Assembly: GCF_003945765.1 (NCBI RefSeq)
Contig: NZ_CP027712.1
Span: 682,001-746,000, forward strand
Source: Pseudomonas chlororaphis subsp. chlororaphis
Lineage (GTDB): Bacteria; Pseudomonadota; Gammaproteobacteria; Pseudomonadales; Pseudomonadaceae
DNA length: 64,000 nt
Direction of reading: 5' to 3'
Shown: piece by piece, positions 56,895 to 64,000 of the stretch
Position numbering within the stretch: the first letter of the stretch is position 1
Layout: every line of letters starts with the position of its first letter
Translations under genes and position numbers: made by a program
Notes under the pieces: generated by a model
Databases searched by the model: none
What the model saw: only the letters and a program-made list of their open reading frames with translations
What the model was told of the DNA's origin: nothing

Positions 56895-58133
56895 TTACTC
56901 GGGCGAGTGAAAGCTTAGGCTGTAGTTGACGGCCTTGGGGCCCGGATCGAGGATGTCCAGCGCGATATGGATCGGTGTCTGCGGCGGCATCTCCGACACC
57001 CCTTCGAGCTCACCCTTGACGTATTCGCCGGGTTTGAAGCGACGACTGGCGATCAGATGGCCGTTGAGGTCGGCGAAACGCAGTTCCAGTAGCGGGAAGG
57101 GCTGGGAGAACGGCGCGCGGTTGTAGATGATCGCATCCACCACCAGGGCGCCGCTGAAGTCCGGGTGGCTGCGCACCACCAGGTTGCTGCTTTTGATGCG
57201 GCCGATATCGACCTTCGAGGGCACCGTGCAGCCCAGTTCCGGGCAAAACTGCTGGAACCAGGGGCGGTACTGGTCCTGGCGCGCCAGTTCGTCGAAGTGA
57301 TAGGCGATGTACTGGCCCGCCAGGCCGGCGGCGGCCAGCAGGATCAACAGGCTCCAGAGCAGGCGGCGGCCCCAGGGCGAGCGGCGTTTTTGCCAGTCCA
57401 GCTGGATCGGGTCGTCTTCCAGGTCCAGCAGCACGGCGTCCGGCGCCTCGGGCTCGGCGCGCCCACGCTTGTTGCGTGGCGCCGGGCTGGCTGGCGGCTC
57501 GATCTCATCGGGCTCGTCGGCCTTCAGGGAGCCGTGCGCTGGCGTGGGCTCCAGGTCGTCGTCCAGGAGCAGGGAGGGCGCCTTGGGTTCGTCTTCCAGA
57601 TCGTCCAGGTTGAAGGATAGCGACGGTTCGGTACGCCCGGAGCGGCCGGCGTCGACGGGCGGCTGCTCAGGTTTTTCGTCCAGGTCGCCGCTGGTGCCGG
57701 GTGGCTGGCTGAACAGGCTGTCGGGCCAGTGTTCCTCTTCGGCATCCGGCTGGTCGCGGCGGGCGCTGAGGGCGTCTTCCCTGGAGGCGCGTTCCTGGCC
57801 GAAGGCCTTGGTCGGCTGGATTTCCCGTTGTTCGAGTTTGGCCAGTTCCTCGTCCAGGTCGAGGCTGTCCAGGTCGAGCTCGGTGGCGCTCCACTGCTTC
57901 TGGCTGATGGCGCGCGGTGGTGGCGGGGTCAGCGGTTCAGCAGGGGCAGCCGGTGCGGGAGGTGTGACGACAGCGTCCTTGCCAGCGCGTTGCTCAAGCA
58001 ACTGCCGTGCGGCGTTGAACACCTGCAGGCACGAGCCGCAGCGCACCACGCCCCGGGCCACGCTCAACTGGGCGTGGCTGACGCGGAAGCTGGTTTGGCA
58101 ATGCGGACACTGGGTGACGAAACTGTCGGTCAT
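56895..58133 (-). CDS. Zinc-ribbon DUF3426 membrane protein
   Basis: 412 residues. An N-terminal MJ0042-type zinc ribbon (Cys9, Cys12, Cys32, Cys35; CPHC/CGSC), a long acidic Pro-rich linker (about 50-240), one membrane helix (about 253-275) and a C-terminal DUF3426 domain (about 285-410) in the periplasm. Function unknown. Its start is 30 bp downstream of the prmA stop on the same strand, so the two may be one operon, as in P. aeruginosa. Confidence 0.9.
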   Translation of the reverse strand: MTDSFVTQCPHCQTSFRVSHAQLSVARGVVRCGSCLQVFNAARQLLEQRAGKDAVVTPPAPAAPAEPLTPPPPRAISQKQWSATELDLDSLDLDEELAKLEQREIQPTKAFGQERASREDALSARRDQPDAEEEHWPDSLFSQPPGTSGDLDEKPEQPPVDAGRSGRTEPSLSFNLDDLEDEPKAPSLLLDDDLEPTPAHGSLKADEPDEIEPPASPAPRNKRGRAEPEAPDAVLLDLEDDPIQLDWQKRRSPWGRRLLWSLLILLAAAGLAGQYIAYHFDELARQDQYRPWFQQFCPELGCTVPSKVDIGRIKSSNLVVRSHPDFSGALVVDAIIYNRAPFSQPFPLLELRFADLNGHLIASRRFKPGEYVKGELEGVSEMPPQTPIHIALDILDPGPKAVNYSLSFHSPE

Positions 58134-58163
58134 GCGGCGATCCGGTTTATACAGGCGGCCATT

Positions 58164-59042
58164 CTAGCGCCGACGGCCGGTGATGCGTACCCAGCCATCG
58201 AGGTTGGCGATCGGGTCCAGGTCGAAGTCCCGGGCGTAGGCGGCAGCGACTTCCTCACCCTGTTCGGCGAGGATGCCCGACAACGCCAGGCGTCCGCCGC
58301 TCTTGACCAGGCTGGACAGTTGCGGCGCCAGGGCGACCAGCGGGCCGGCGAGAATGTTGGCGACCAGTACGTCCGCCTGGACCTGCGGCAGGTCTTGCGG
58401 CAGATAGAGCGGGAACAGCGCTTCGGCGATGTTGTTGCGCCCGGCGTTGTCGCGGGAGGCTTCCAGGGCCTGCACGTCGATGTCGGTGCCCACCGCCTGT
58501 TTTGCGCCCAGCAGCAGGGCGGCGATCGCCAGGATCCCGGAGCCGCAACCGAAGTCCAGCACGTTGCAGTCTTTCAGGTCCTGACCGTCGAGCCATTCCA
58601 GGCACAGGGCGGTGGTCGGGTGCGTGCCGGTGCCGAAGGCCAGGCCCGGATCGAGCAACAGGTTGACCGCATCCGGCTCGGGAGCGGCGTGCCAGCTCGG
58701 GACGATCCACAGGCGCTGGCCGAAACGCATCGGCTGGAAGTTGTCCATCCAGCTGCGTTCCCAGTCCTGGTCTTCGATCACTTCGCTGTGATGTTCGGGC
58801 AGCGGGCTGCCGGTCAGCAGCTCAAGGTGGGCCAGCACGCTGGCGGCCTCGGTGCCGTCTTCGAACAGGGCCAGCAGGTGAGTGTGGTTCCACAGCGGGG
58901 TGGTGTTGAGTTCCGGTTCGAAGATCGGTTGATCCTCGGCGTCCATGAAGGTCACCGAAACGGCGCCAACTTCGAGAAAAGCGTCTTCGTAGGTTTCGGC
59001 TTGTTCTGGGCTGATGGCGAGACGGACTTGCAGCCAAGGCAT
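58164..59042 (-). CDS. prmA: Ribosomal protein L11 methyltransferase PrmA
   Basis: 292 residues. N-terminal L11-recognition domain with [20 protein letters not shown], then a SAM domain with [21 protein letters not shown] and [20 protein letters not shown], and the [12 protein letters not shown] block. Trimethylates L11. The ATG at 59042 is the conserved start; an upstream extension runs into REPIN sequence. Confidence 0.97.
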   Translation of the reverse strand: MPWLQVRLAISPEQAETYEDAFLEVGAVSVTFMDAEDQPIFEPELNTTPLWNHTHLLALFEDGTEAASVLAHLELLTGSPLPEHHSEVIEDQDWERSWMDNFQPMRFGQRLWIVPSWHAAPEPDAVNLLLDPGLAFGTGTHPTTALCLEWLDGQDLKDCNVLDFGCGSGILAIAALLLGAKQAVGTDIDVQALEASRDNAGRNNIAEALFPLYLPQDLPQVQADVLVANILAGPLVALAPQLSSLVKSGGRLALSGILAEQGEEVAAAYARDFDLDPIANLDGWVRITGRRR

Positions 59043-59165
59043 GGCGGGCACCTTTGAAATATGTAATGTGCAGCCTAGCGGGCTGCGAGAAGCGCGCAAG
59101 TTTACGCGAGCGAGGCGCAGAAAACGACACGCCAGGCGCCATTTCCACTTGTCCGCACCGCCTCT

Positions 59166-59270
59166 CTGTAGGAGCGAGCTTGCTCGCGATGCCTGCAAGG
59201 GCGCCGCATAACACCAGGAAAATGCGCGCTGTCGCTGATGGCCCTATCGCGAGCAAGCTCGCTCCTGCAA
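59166..59270. repeat. REPIN (class 1), between accC and prmA
   Basis: CTGTAGGAGCGAGCTTGCTC and the inverted GAGCAAGCTCGCTCCTGCA frame about 60 bp. A run of ten G follows immediately (59271-59280). Confidence 0.9.
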
Positions 59271-59280
59271 GGGGGGGGGG

Positions 59281-59324
59281 CAGAAACGACAAGGCCGCTC
59301 GAAAGCGGCCTTGTCGTTCTGGTG
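59281..59324 (-). terminator. Intrinsic terminator after accC
   Basis: Long stem with arms ACGACAAGGCCGCT and AGCGGCCTTGTCGT and a CGAA loop, followed by TTCTG on either side. It ends the aroQ-accB-accC transcript. Confidence 0.85.
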
Positions 59325-59333
59325 CGGTGTCGA

Positions 59334-60689
59334 TCAGTGTTGACCGGCCAGCTTGTGCTCCAGGTAGTGAATGTTCACCCCCCCTTTGCAGAAGCCTTCG
59401 TCACGGGTCAGGTCGCGGTGCAGCGGGATGTTGGTCTTGATCCCGTCGACCACGATTTCGTCCAGCGCATTGCGCATGCGCGCCATGGCTTCTTCACGGG
59501 TTGCCCCGTAAGTGATCAGCTTGCCGATCAACGAGTCGTAGTTCGGTGGAACCGCGTAACCGCTGTACAGGTGCGAGTCGACGCGCACGCCATTGCCGCC
59601 CGGAGCATGGAAATGCTTGACCGTGCCTGGGCTTGGCATGAAGGTTTTCGGGTCTTCGGCGTTGATCCGGCATTCCAGGGCATGGCCACGAATGACCACG
59701 TCCTTCTGGGAGATCGACAGCTTGTTGCCAGCGGCGATGCTCAGCATCTCCTTGACGATGTCGACGCCAGTGACCATTTCCGATACCGGGTGCTCTACCT
59801 GCACGCGAGTGTTCATCTCGATGAAGTAGAAACGGCCGTTCTCGTACAGGAACTCGAAGGTGCCGGCGCCGCGGTAGCCGATGTCGATGCACGCCTTGAC
59901 GCAGCGGGCGAAGACTTCCTGGCGCGCGGTTTCGTCGATGCCCGGAGCCGGCGCTTCTTCAAGCACCTTCTGGTGACGACGCTGCAGGGAGCAGTCGCGG
60001 TCGCCCAGGTGGATCGCGTTGCCCTGGCCGTCGGACAGCACCTGGACTTCCACGTGACGTGGGTTGGTCAGGAACTTCTCCAGGTAGACCATCGGGTTGC
60101 CGAACGCCGCGCCCGCTTCGGAGCGGGTCAGCTTGGCCGAGGAGATCAGGTCTTCTTCTTTATGCACCACGCGCATGCCGCGACCACCGCCGCCGCCAGC
60201 GGCCTTGATGATCACCGGGTAGCCGACTTCACGGCCGATGCGCAACGCGGTTTCTTCGTCTTCCGGCAGCGGGCCGTCGGAACCGGGCACCGTAGGTACG
60301 CCGGCAGCGATCATCGCGTGCTTGGCCGATACCTTGTCGCCCATCAGGCGAATGGTCTCGGCTTTCGGGCCGATGAAGGCGAAGCCGGAGTTCTCGACCT
60401 GCTCGGCGAAGTCGGCGTTTTCCGCGAGGAAGCCGTAGCCTGGGTGAATGGCGGTGGCGCCGGTCACTTCGGCGGCCGCGATGATCGCCGGAATGTGCAG
60501 GTAGGAGTGCGCGGCGGAGGCCGGGCCGATGCAGACGGATTCGTCCGCCAGACCCAGGTGCATCAGTTCCTTGTCGGCCTTGGAGTAAACGGCGACGGTC
60601 TTGATACCCATCTCTTTGCAGGCACGCAGAATCCGCAGGGCGATTTCACCGCGGTTGGCGATCAGAACTTTTTCCAACTTCGCAGACAT
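59334..60689 (-). CDS. accC: Biotin carboxylase AccC
   Basis: 451 residues, the ATP-grasp subunit of acetyl-CoA carboxylase that carboxylates biotin on AccB. It starts [20 protein letters not shown], with [14 protein letters not shown] as the ATP lid, [19 protein letters not shown] and [17 protein letters not shown]. The ATG at 60689 (MSAKLEK) lies 17 bp after accB. Confidence 0.98.
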   Translation of the reverse strand: MSAKLEKVLIANRGEIALRILRACKEMGIKTVAVYSKADKELMHLGLADESVCIGPASAAHSYLHIPAIIAAAEVTGATAIHPGYGFLAENADFAEQVENSGFAFIGPKAETIRLMGDKVSAKHAMIAAGVPTVPGSDGPLPEDEETALRIGREVGYPVIIKAAGGGGGRGMRVVHKEEDLISSAKLTRSEAGAAFGNPMVYLEKFLTNPRHVEVQVLSDGQGNAIHLGDRDCSLQRRHQKVLEEAPAPGIDETARQEVFARCVKACIDIGYRGAGTFEFLYENGRFYFIEMNTRVQVEHPVSEMVTGVDIVKEMLSIAAGNKLSISQKDVVIRGHALECRINAEDPKTFMPSPGTVKHFHAPGGNGVRVDSHLYSGYAVPPNYDSLIGKLITYGATREEAMARMRNALDEIVVDGIKTNIPLHRDLTRDEGFCKGGVNIHYLEHKLAGQH

Positions 60690-60706
60690 CGTTGGCTCTC
60701 CGCGGT

Positions 60707-61168
60707 TCAAACGATGGTGAACAGCGGTTGGTCGTACTCAACCGGCTGGCCGTCTTCGACGAGGATGGATTCGATCACACCGCTGGTTTCAGCTTCGATG
60801 TGGTTCATCATCTTCATGGCTTCGACGATGCACAGGGTGTCGCCTTTCTTCACGCTCTGGCCGACTTCAACGAAGGCTGGCGAGGTTGGCGAGGATTTGC
60901 GGTAGAAGGTGCCGACCATCGGCGAACGGGCAACGGTGCCGTTCAGCGCTGGGGCAGCTGGAGCTGCTGGTGCAGCAGCGGCGGCCGGAGCGGCAGCGGC
61001 AGGCGCGGCAACTGGAGCAGCCATCGGTGCCGGTGCGTAGTACTGCTGGGCTGGAGTCTTGCTGTGGCGGCTGATGCGTACGGACTCTTCGCCTTCCTTG
61101 ATCTCGAGCTCGTCGATGCCGGACTCTTCCAGCAGTTCGATCAGTTTCTTAACTTTACGGATATCCAT
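60707..61168 (-). CDS. accB: Biotin carboxyl carrier protein AccB
   Basis: 153 residues. A helical N-terminus ([20 protein letters not shown]), an Ala/Pro-rich linker (about 45-75) and a C-terminal biotinyl domain with Lys119 in VEAMKMMN. Carries the carboxyl group to carboxyltransferase. GGGAG ribosome site. Second gene of aroQ-accB-accC, 24 bp after aroQ. Confidence 0.98.
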   Translation of the reverse strand: MDIRKVKKLIELLEESGIDELEIKEGEESVRISRHSKTPAQQYYAPAPMAAPVAAPAAAAPAAAAAPAAPAAPALNGTVARSPMVGTFYRKSSPTSPAFVEVGQSVKKGDTLCIVEAMKMMNHIEAETSGVIESILVEDGQPVEYDQPLFTIV

Positions 61169-61192
61169 GAATCATCAACTCCCAAGGGTCGG

Positions 61193-61648
61193 TCAGGGGC
61201 GTTTAGCTTGTTGTTCAAGCTGCTCTAGTGCGGCCTCCAGGGCCAGTCGGTAACCGCTGGCGCCAAGGCCGCAGATCACTCCCACCGCAACGTCGGAGAA
61301 GTAGGAGTGATGGCGGAAAGGTTCGCGTTTGTGCACGTTAGACAAATGCACTTCGATGAATGGGATGCTCACCGCCAGCAGCGCGTCACGTAATGCGACG
61401 CTTGTATGCGTAAAAGCTGCTGGATTGATCAGAATGAAGTCCACGCCTTCATCGCGGGCGGCGTGGATACGGTCGATCAATTCGTACTCGGCGTTGCTTT
61501 GCAGGTAGAGCAAATGGTGGCCGGCCTCGCGGGCCCGGCGTTCCAGGTCCTGGTTGATCTCAGCCAGGGTGACTGCACCGTAGACCCCCGGTTCACGGGT
61601 GCCGAGCAGGTTCAGGTTGGGTCCGTGAAGAACCAGTAGGGTCGCCAT
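61193..61648 (-). CDS. aroQ: Type II 3-dehydroquinate dehydratase AroQ
   Basis: 151 residues; third step of the shikimate pathway. It starts with [20 protein letters not shown], the active Tyr, and has [36 protein letters not shown] and [24 protein letters not shown] ribosome site. First gene of the operon with accB and accC. Confidence 0.97.
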   Translation of the reverse strand: MATLLVLHGPNLNLLGTREPGVYGAVTLAEINQDLERRAREAGHHLLYLQSNAEYELIDRIHAARDEGVDFILINPAAFTHTSVALRDALLAVSIPFIEVHLSNVHKREPFRHHSYFSDVAVGVICGLGASGYRLALEAALEQLEQQAKRP

Positions 61649-61792
61649 CTGCCGTTCCTTGTTATTGCGCAGTGATTGGAATGTGCGGTTATCAGAACCC
61701 GGCGACTATGCCGCAAAGCCTTTGTGACTGTCCAGTTCTCTGCAATAGGCAGCACGATGACCGATGTTTACCTAAAATATGTGACCAACTGA

Positions 61793-63586
61793 CTAAATCC
61801 GGTCATTTGCTGCAGCAATGCGTTCAGCGAAGTCTGCGGCGCTGATTTCGCCGACCACACGCACATCGGCACGTTCGACGCCATCTTTGCCGAAGAACAT
61901 CAGCGCCGGTGGGCCGAACAGTTGGTAGCGGTCCAGCAGGGCGCGCTGTTCGCGGTTGCTGGCGGTGATATCGAAGCGCACCAGGCGGTAGCCCCGCAGG
62001 CGTTCGACGACCTGGCGGTCGTTGAGCACCTCGCGTTCGATGACTTTGCAACTGATGCACCAGTCGGCGTACCAATCGAGGAGCAGCGGGGTACCGGCAT
62101 TCCGGGCATCGGCCAGGGCCTGCTCCAGCTCACCGGGGGTGGTGACGGTCTGCCACTGGCCGGCGCTGGTTTGCTCGGGGCTGTTGCCGATGACCGCGAC
62201 CGGTGGGCGGGCGAGCGGGCTGAACGGATCGGTCTGGCCACTGAATGCGCCGTACCAGCAGGCCAGGGCATAAAACAGCAGGAACAGCCCGCACAGCTGC
62301 GCCAGGCGCGCGCGTGGCGCCTTGTAGACAAACTCCAGGGCACCGAGAAACAGGCCGACGCCGGCCGCCAGCGCGCCAATCAGCAACAGGCTGACCTGGC
62401 CCGGCAAGACCCGGCTCAGCAGGCCGATCGCCAGGCCGAGCAACAGCACGCCAATGGCGTTTTTCACATAGACCAGCCATGGCCCGCTTTTCGGCAGCCA
62501 GGCCGCGCCGCCGGTGGCCACCAGCAACAGCGGCGCGCCCATACCCAGGCCCAGGGCGAACAGTTTCAGGGCACCGCCCAGGGCGTCGCCGCTGGCACTG
62601 ATATACAGCAGGGCGCCTGCCAGCGGCGCCGAAACGCAGGGCGATACCAGCAGGCTGGACACCACCCCGAGAATCGCCGCGCCCCACAGCGAGCCACCTT
62701 CGGTGCGCCCGGCGATGCGTTCCAGGCGCTGGCTGATAAAGCGCGGAAGCTTGAGTTCGAAGACATCGAACATCGCCAGGGCGAACACGACGAAGAACAA
62801 TGCAAAGGGCACCAGCACCCAGGCCGATTGCAGGCGTGCCTGCAAATTGAGCTGGGCGCCGAACAGCCCCATCAAGGCGCCGAGCAGGGCGAAACAGGCG
62901 GCCATCGGCAACACGTAGGCGAGCGACAGATTGAAGCCGCGCCAGCCGCCGACCTGGCCCTTGAGGACCACGCCGGACAGGATCGGCAGCATCGGCAGGA
63001 CGCAGGGGGTGAAGGTCAGGCCGATGCCGGCCAGGAAGAACAGCGCCAGTTCGCGCCAGCTCCAGGCGGTTTTCCCATTGTCGGTAGCGGGGCCGCCGGC
63101 ACTTGAGGCATTGGCCGAGGAGGCCGCGCCATCGATCTGCAAACGCTCGGTTTCCGGTGGATAACACAGGCCCTTGTCGGCGCAGCCCTGGTAGGTCACG
63201 GCCAGGGTGAAGCCTCGTTGGTCCGTGGCGCTGCGCGGCAGTTCGACATCGACAATGCCGTGGTAGACCTCGACGTCGCCGAAAAACTCATCGTGTTTCT
63301 GTTCGCCCTTGGGCAGTTGGGCGGCACCCAGGGTGATATCGGCGGGCTCGGCGCGGAACTGGAAGCGGTGGCGATAGAGGTAGTAACCCTCGGTGGCGAC
63401 GAAACGCAGCTTGATCGACTGCGGCGTGCTTTGCAGCAGGCTCAGTTGGAACGCTTCGCGCACCGGCAGGAAGTCGGCGCTGTTATTGATCGAGCCCAGG
63501 GTCGAACTGGGGCGGCTGTCCAGCAACCCGGCGGCGGTCGCCGGCAGGGCAAGCACAAACAGCATCAGGCAAAGCAGGCGACGCAT
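61793..63586 (-). CDS. dsbD: Thiol:disulfide interchange protein DsbD
   Basis: 597 residues. Signal peptide (about 1-19), N-terminal periplasmic alpha domain with the CADKGLC cysteine pair, an eight-helix membrane domain (about 185-450) with LTFTPCVLPMLPI and VSPCVSAPLAGAL, and a C-terminal thioredoxin-like domain with WYADWCISCKVIE. Passes electrons from cytoplasmic thioredoxin to periplasmic DsbC and partners. The ATG at 63586 is chosen. The 144-bp gap before aroQ holds nothing recognised. Confidence 0.96.
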   Translation of the reverse strand: MRRLLCLMLFVLALPATAAGLLDSRPSSTLGSINNSADFLPVREAFQLSLLQSTPQSIKLRFVATEGYYLYRHRFQFRAEPADITLGAAQLPKGEQKHDEFFGDVEVYHGIVDVELPRSATDQRGFTLAVTYQGCADKGLCYPPETERLQIDGAASSANASSAGGPATDNGKTAWSWRELALFFLAGIGLTFTPCVLPMLPILSGVVLKGQVGGWRGFNLSLAYVLPMAACFALLGALMGLFGAQLNLQARLQSAWVLVPFALFFVVFALAMFDVFELKLPRFISQRLERIAGRTEGGSLWGAAILGVVSSLLVSPCVSAPLAGALLYISASGDALGGALKLFALGLGMGAPLLLVATGGAAWLPKSGPWLVYVKNAIGVLLLGLAIGLLSRVLPGQVSLLLIGALAAGVGLFLGALEFVYKAPRARLAQLCGLFLLFYALACWYGAFSGQTDPFSPLARPPVAVIGNSPEQTSAGQWQTVTTPGELEQALADARNAGTPLLLDWYADWCISCKVIEREVLNDRQVVERLRGYRLVRFDITASNREQRALLDRYQLFGPPALMFFGKDGVERADVRVVGEISAADFAERIAAANDRI

Positions 63587-63650
63587 GGCAATCTCGCGAA
63601 TCGAAGGTGTGCGCATGATAGCGGAGAGCGGTGGGGTATGCGTATGCGCC

Positions 63651-63761
63651 CCGTAGCCGCTGCCGAGCCTGCGACCGCGTTCTTTCAGGCAACCTGCATA
63701 GGCCGGTTTTGCGAGGACTGCGTCCTCGATCGCAGCCTCGCAGGCTCGGCAGCGGCTACAG
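63651..63761. repeat. REPIN (class 2), copy 11, GAGCC/GGCTC variant
   Basis: CCGTAGCCGCTGCCGAGCCT and the inverted AGGCTCGGCAGCGGCTACAG, with an inner TTTTGCGAGGACTGCGTCCTCG hairpin region (split motif). It lies between the chemotaxis receptor gene and dsbD. Confidence 0.88.
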
Positions 63762-63771
63762 GGCTACAGGG

Positions 63772-64000
63772 CTAGACGCGGAATGCCTGCACCGCCGTGT
63801 GCAACTGGCCACCCAGGGCCAGCAGGTTCTCGCCTTGTTCGCGGCCTTCGCCGATGCGTTGCAGGTTATCCCCGCCCAATTGATGGATGCGCTCGCTGTG
63901 GTCGCGGATTTCGCTGACGGCGCCGCTTTGCTGGGCCGTGACATCGGCGATGCGGATGGCGGTGTCGGAAATGGTCTGGATCGCCCCGACGATTTCATCC
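63772..64000 (-). CDS. C-terminal end of a methyl-accepting chemotaxis protein
   Basis: The last 75 residues of a minus-strand gene running off the window. They read DEIVGAIQTISDTAIRIAD at the edge and end TAVQAFRV, the tail of the receptor signalling domain after the conserved hairpin, with QQSGAVSEI as a methylation-helix-like stretch. In P. aeruginosa the ctpL receptor gene neighbours dipZ/dsbD, so this may be its homologue, but the sensor part lies outside the window. Confidence 0.85.
   Translation of the reverse strand, partial: DEIVGAIQTISDTAIRIADVTAQQSGAVSEIRDHSERIHQLGGDNLQRIGEGREQGENLLALGGQLHTAVQAFRV

Overview
This window looks like a chromosomal segment of a Pseudomonas from the fluorescens/chlororaphis/protegens side of the genus. 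It is GC-rich, with overlapping operon starts and dozens of REP/REPIN sequences. It carries the Pseudomonas signaling kinase RetS beside purD-purH-fis-dusB, and the neighbourhoods ctpL-like/dsbD/aroQ/accB/accC/prmA and desT/ureEFG/ure/urt follow the order I recall for P. aeruginosa PAO1 (about PA4844 to PA4893). No phage, IS transposase, rRNA, tRNA or CRISPR was seen.

Layout. (1) 0-3.7 kb: ureEFG and hupE/ureJ on the minus strand, with a 146-bp palindromic element inserted exactly at the ureF stop codon and a sigma54/NtrC-type promoter before ureE, then a desT-like regulator. (2) 3.9-18 kb: general housekeeping and accessory genes. These are a small secreted 14-residue-repeat protein, AsmA, a LysR/azoreductase divergent pair, an SMR exporter, a P. 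fragi-type lipase, a DMT/AraC divergent pair, a PsiF-repeat protein, an AI-2E-family permease, a YegD-type Hsp70, cbpA-cbpM and a sensor kinase. (3) 17.8-28.2 kb: the urea block urtABCDE-ureD-ureA-GNAT-GNAT-ureB-ureC, preceded by a second sigma54/NtrC-type promoter. Urea is imported by UrtABCDE, hydrolysed by UreABC, and the nickel centre is assembled by UreDEFG. (4) 28.4-38.9 kb: metal uptake. A TonB receptor plus FecCD-type ABC importer lies behind a strong Zur-like palindrome, and a copper set follows (two DUF2946 proteins, PCu(A)C, OprC and a PepSY membrane protein). (5) 39-47.5 kb: a toxin-antitoxin pair and the corrin-ring genes cobK-cbiD-cobL, divergent from cobG-cobH-cobI-cbiG/cobJ. 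(6) 47.5-48.6 kb: repeat-rich DNA and a strikingly structured leader in front of a small DUF3077-type gene. (7) 48.6-64 kb: marC, retS, purD, purH, fis, dusB, a zinc-ribbon protein, prmA, accC-accB-aroQ, dsbD and the tail of a chemotaxis receptor.

The strongest candidates for something undescribed are: the leader RNA at about 48.05-48.30 kb, which has several perfect stems and two mutually exclusive hairpins that expose or hide the Shine-Dalgarno sequence; the secreted tandem-repeat protein at 4.0-4.36 kb; and the long palindromic elements at ureF/ureG and purH/purD. Two REP families recur through the window, and the larger one (11 copies, flanks CTGTAGCCGCTGCCG / CGGCAGCGGCTACAG) sits repeatedly inside operon junctions of the urea block.
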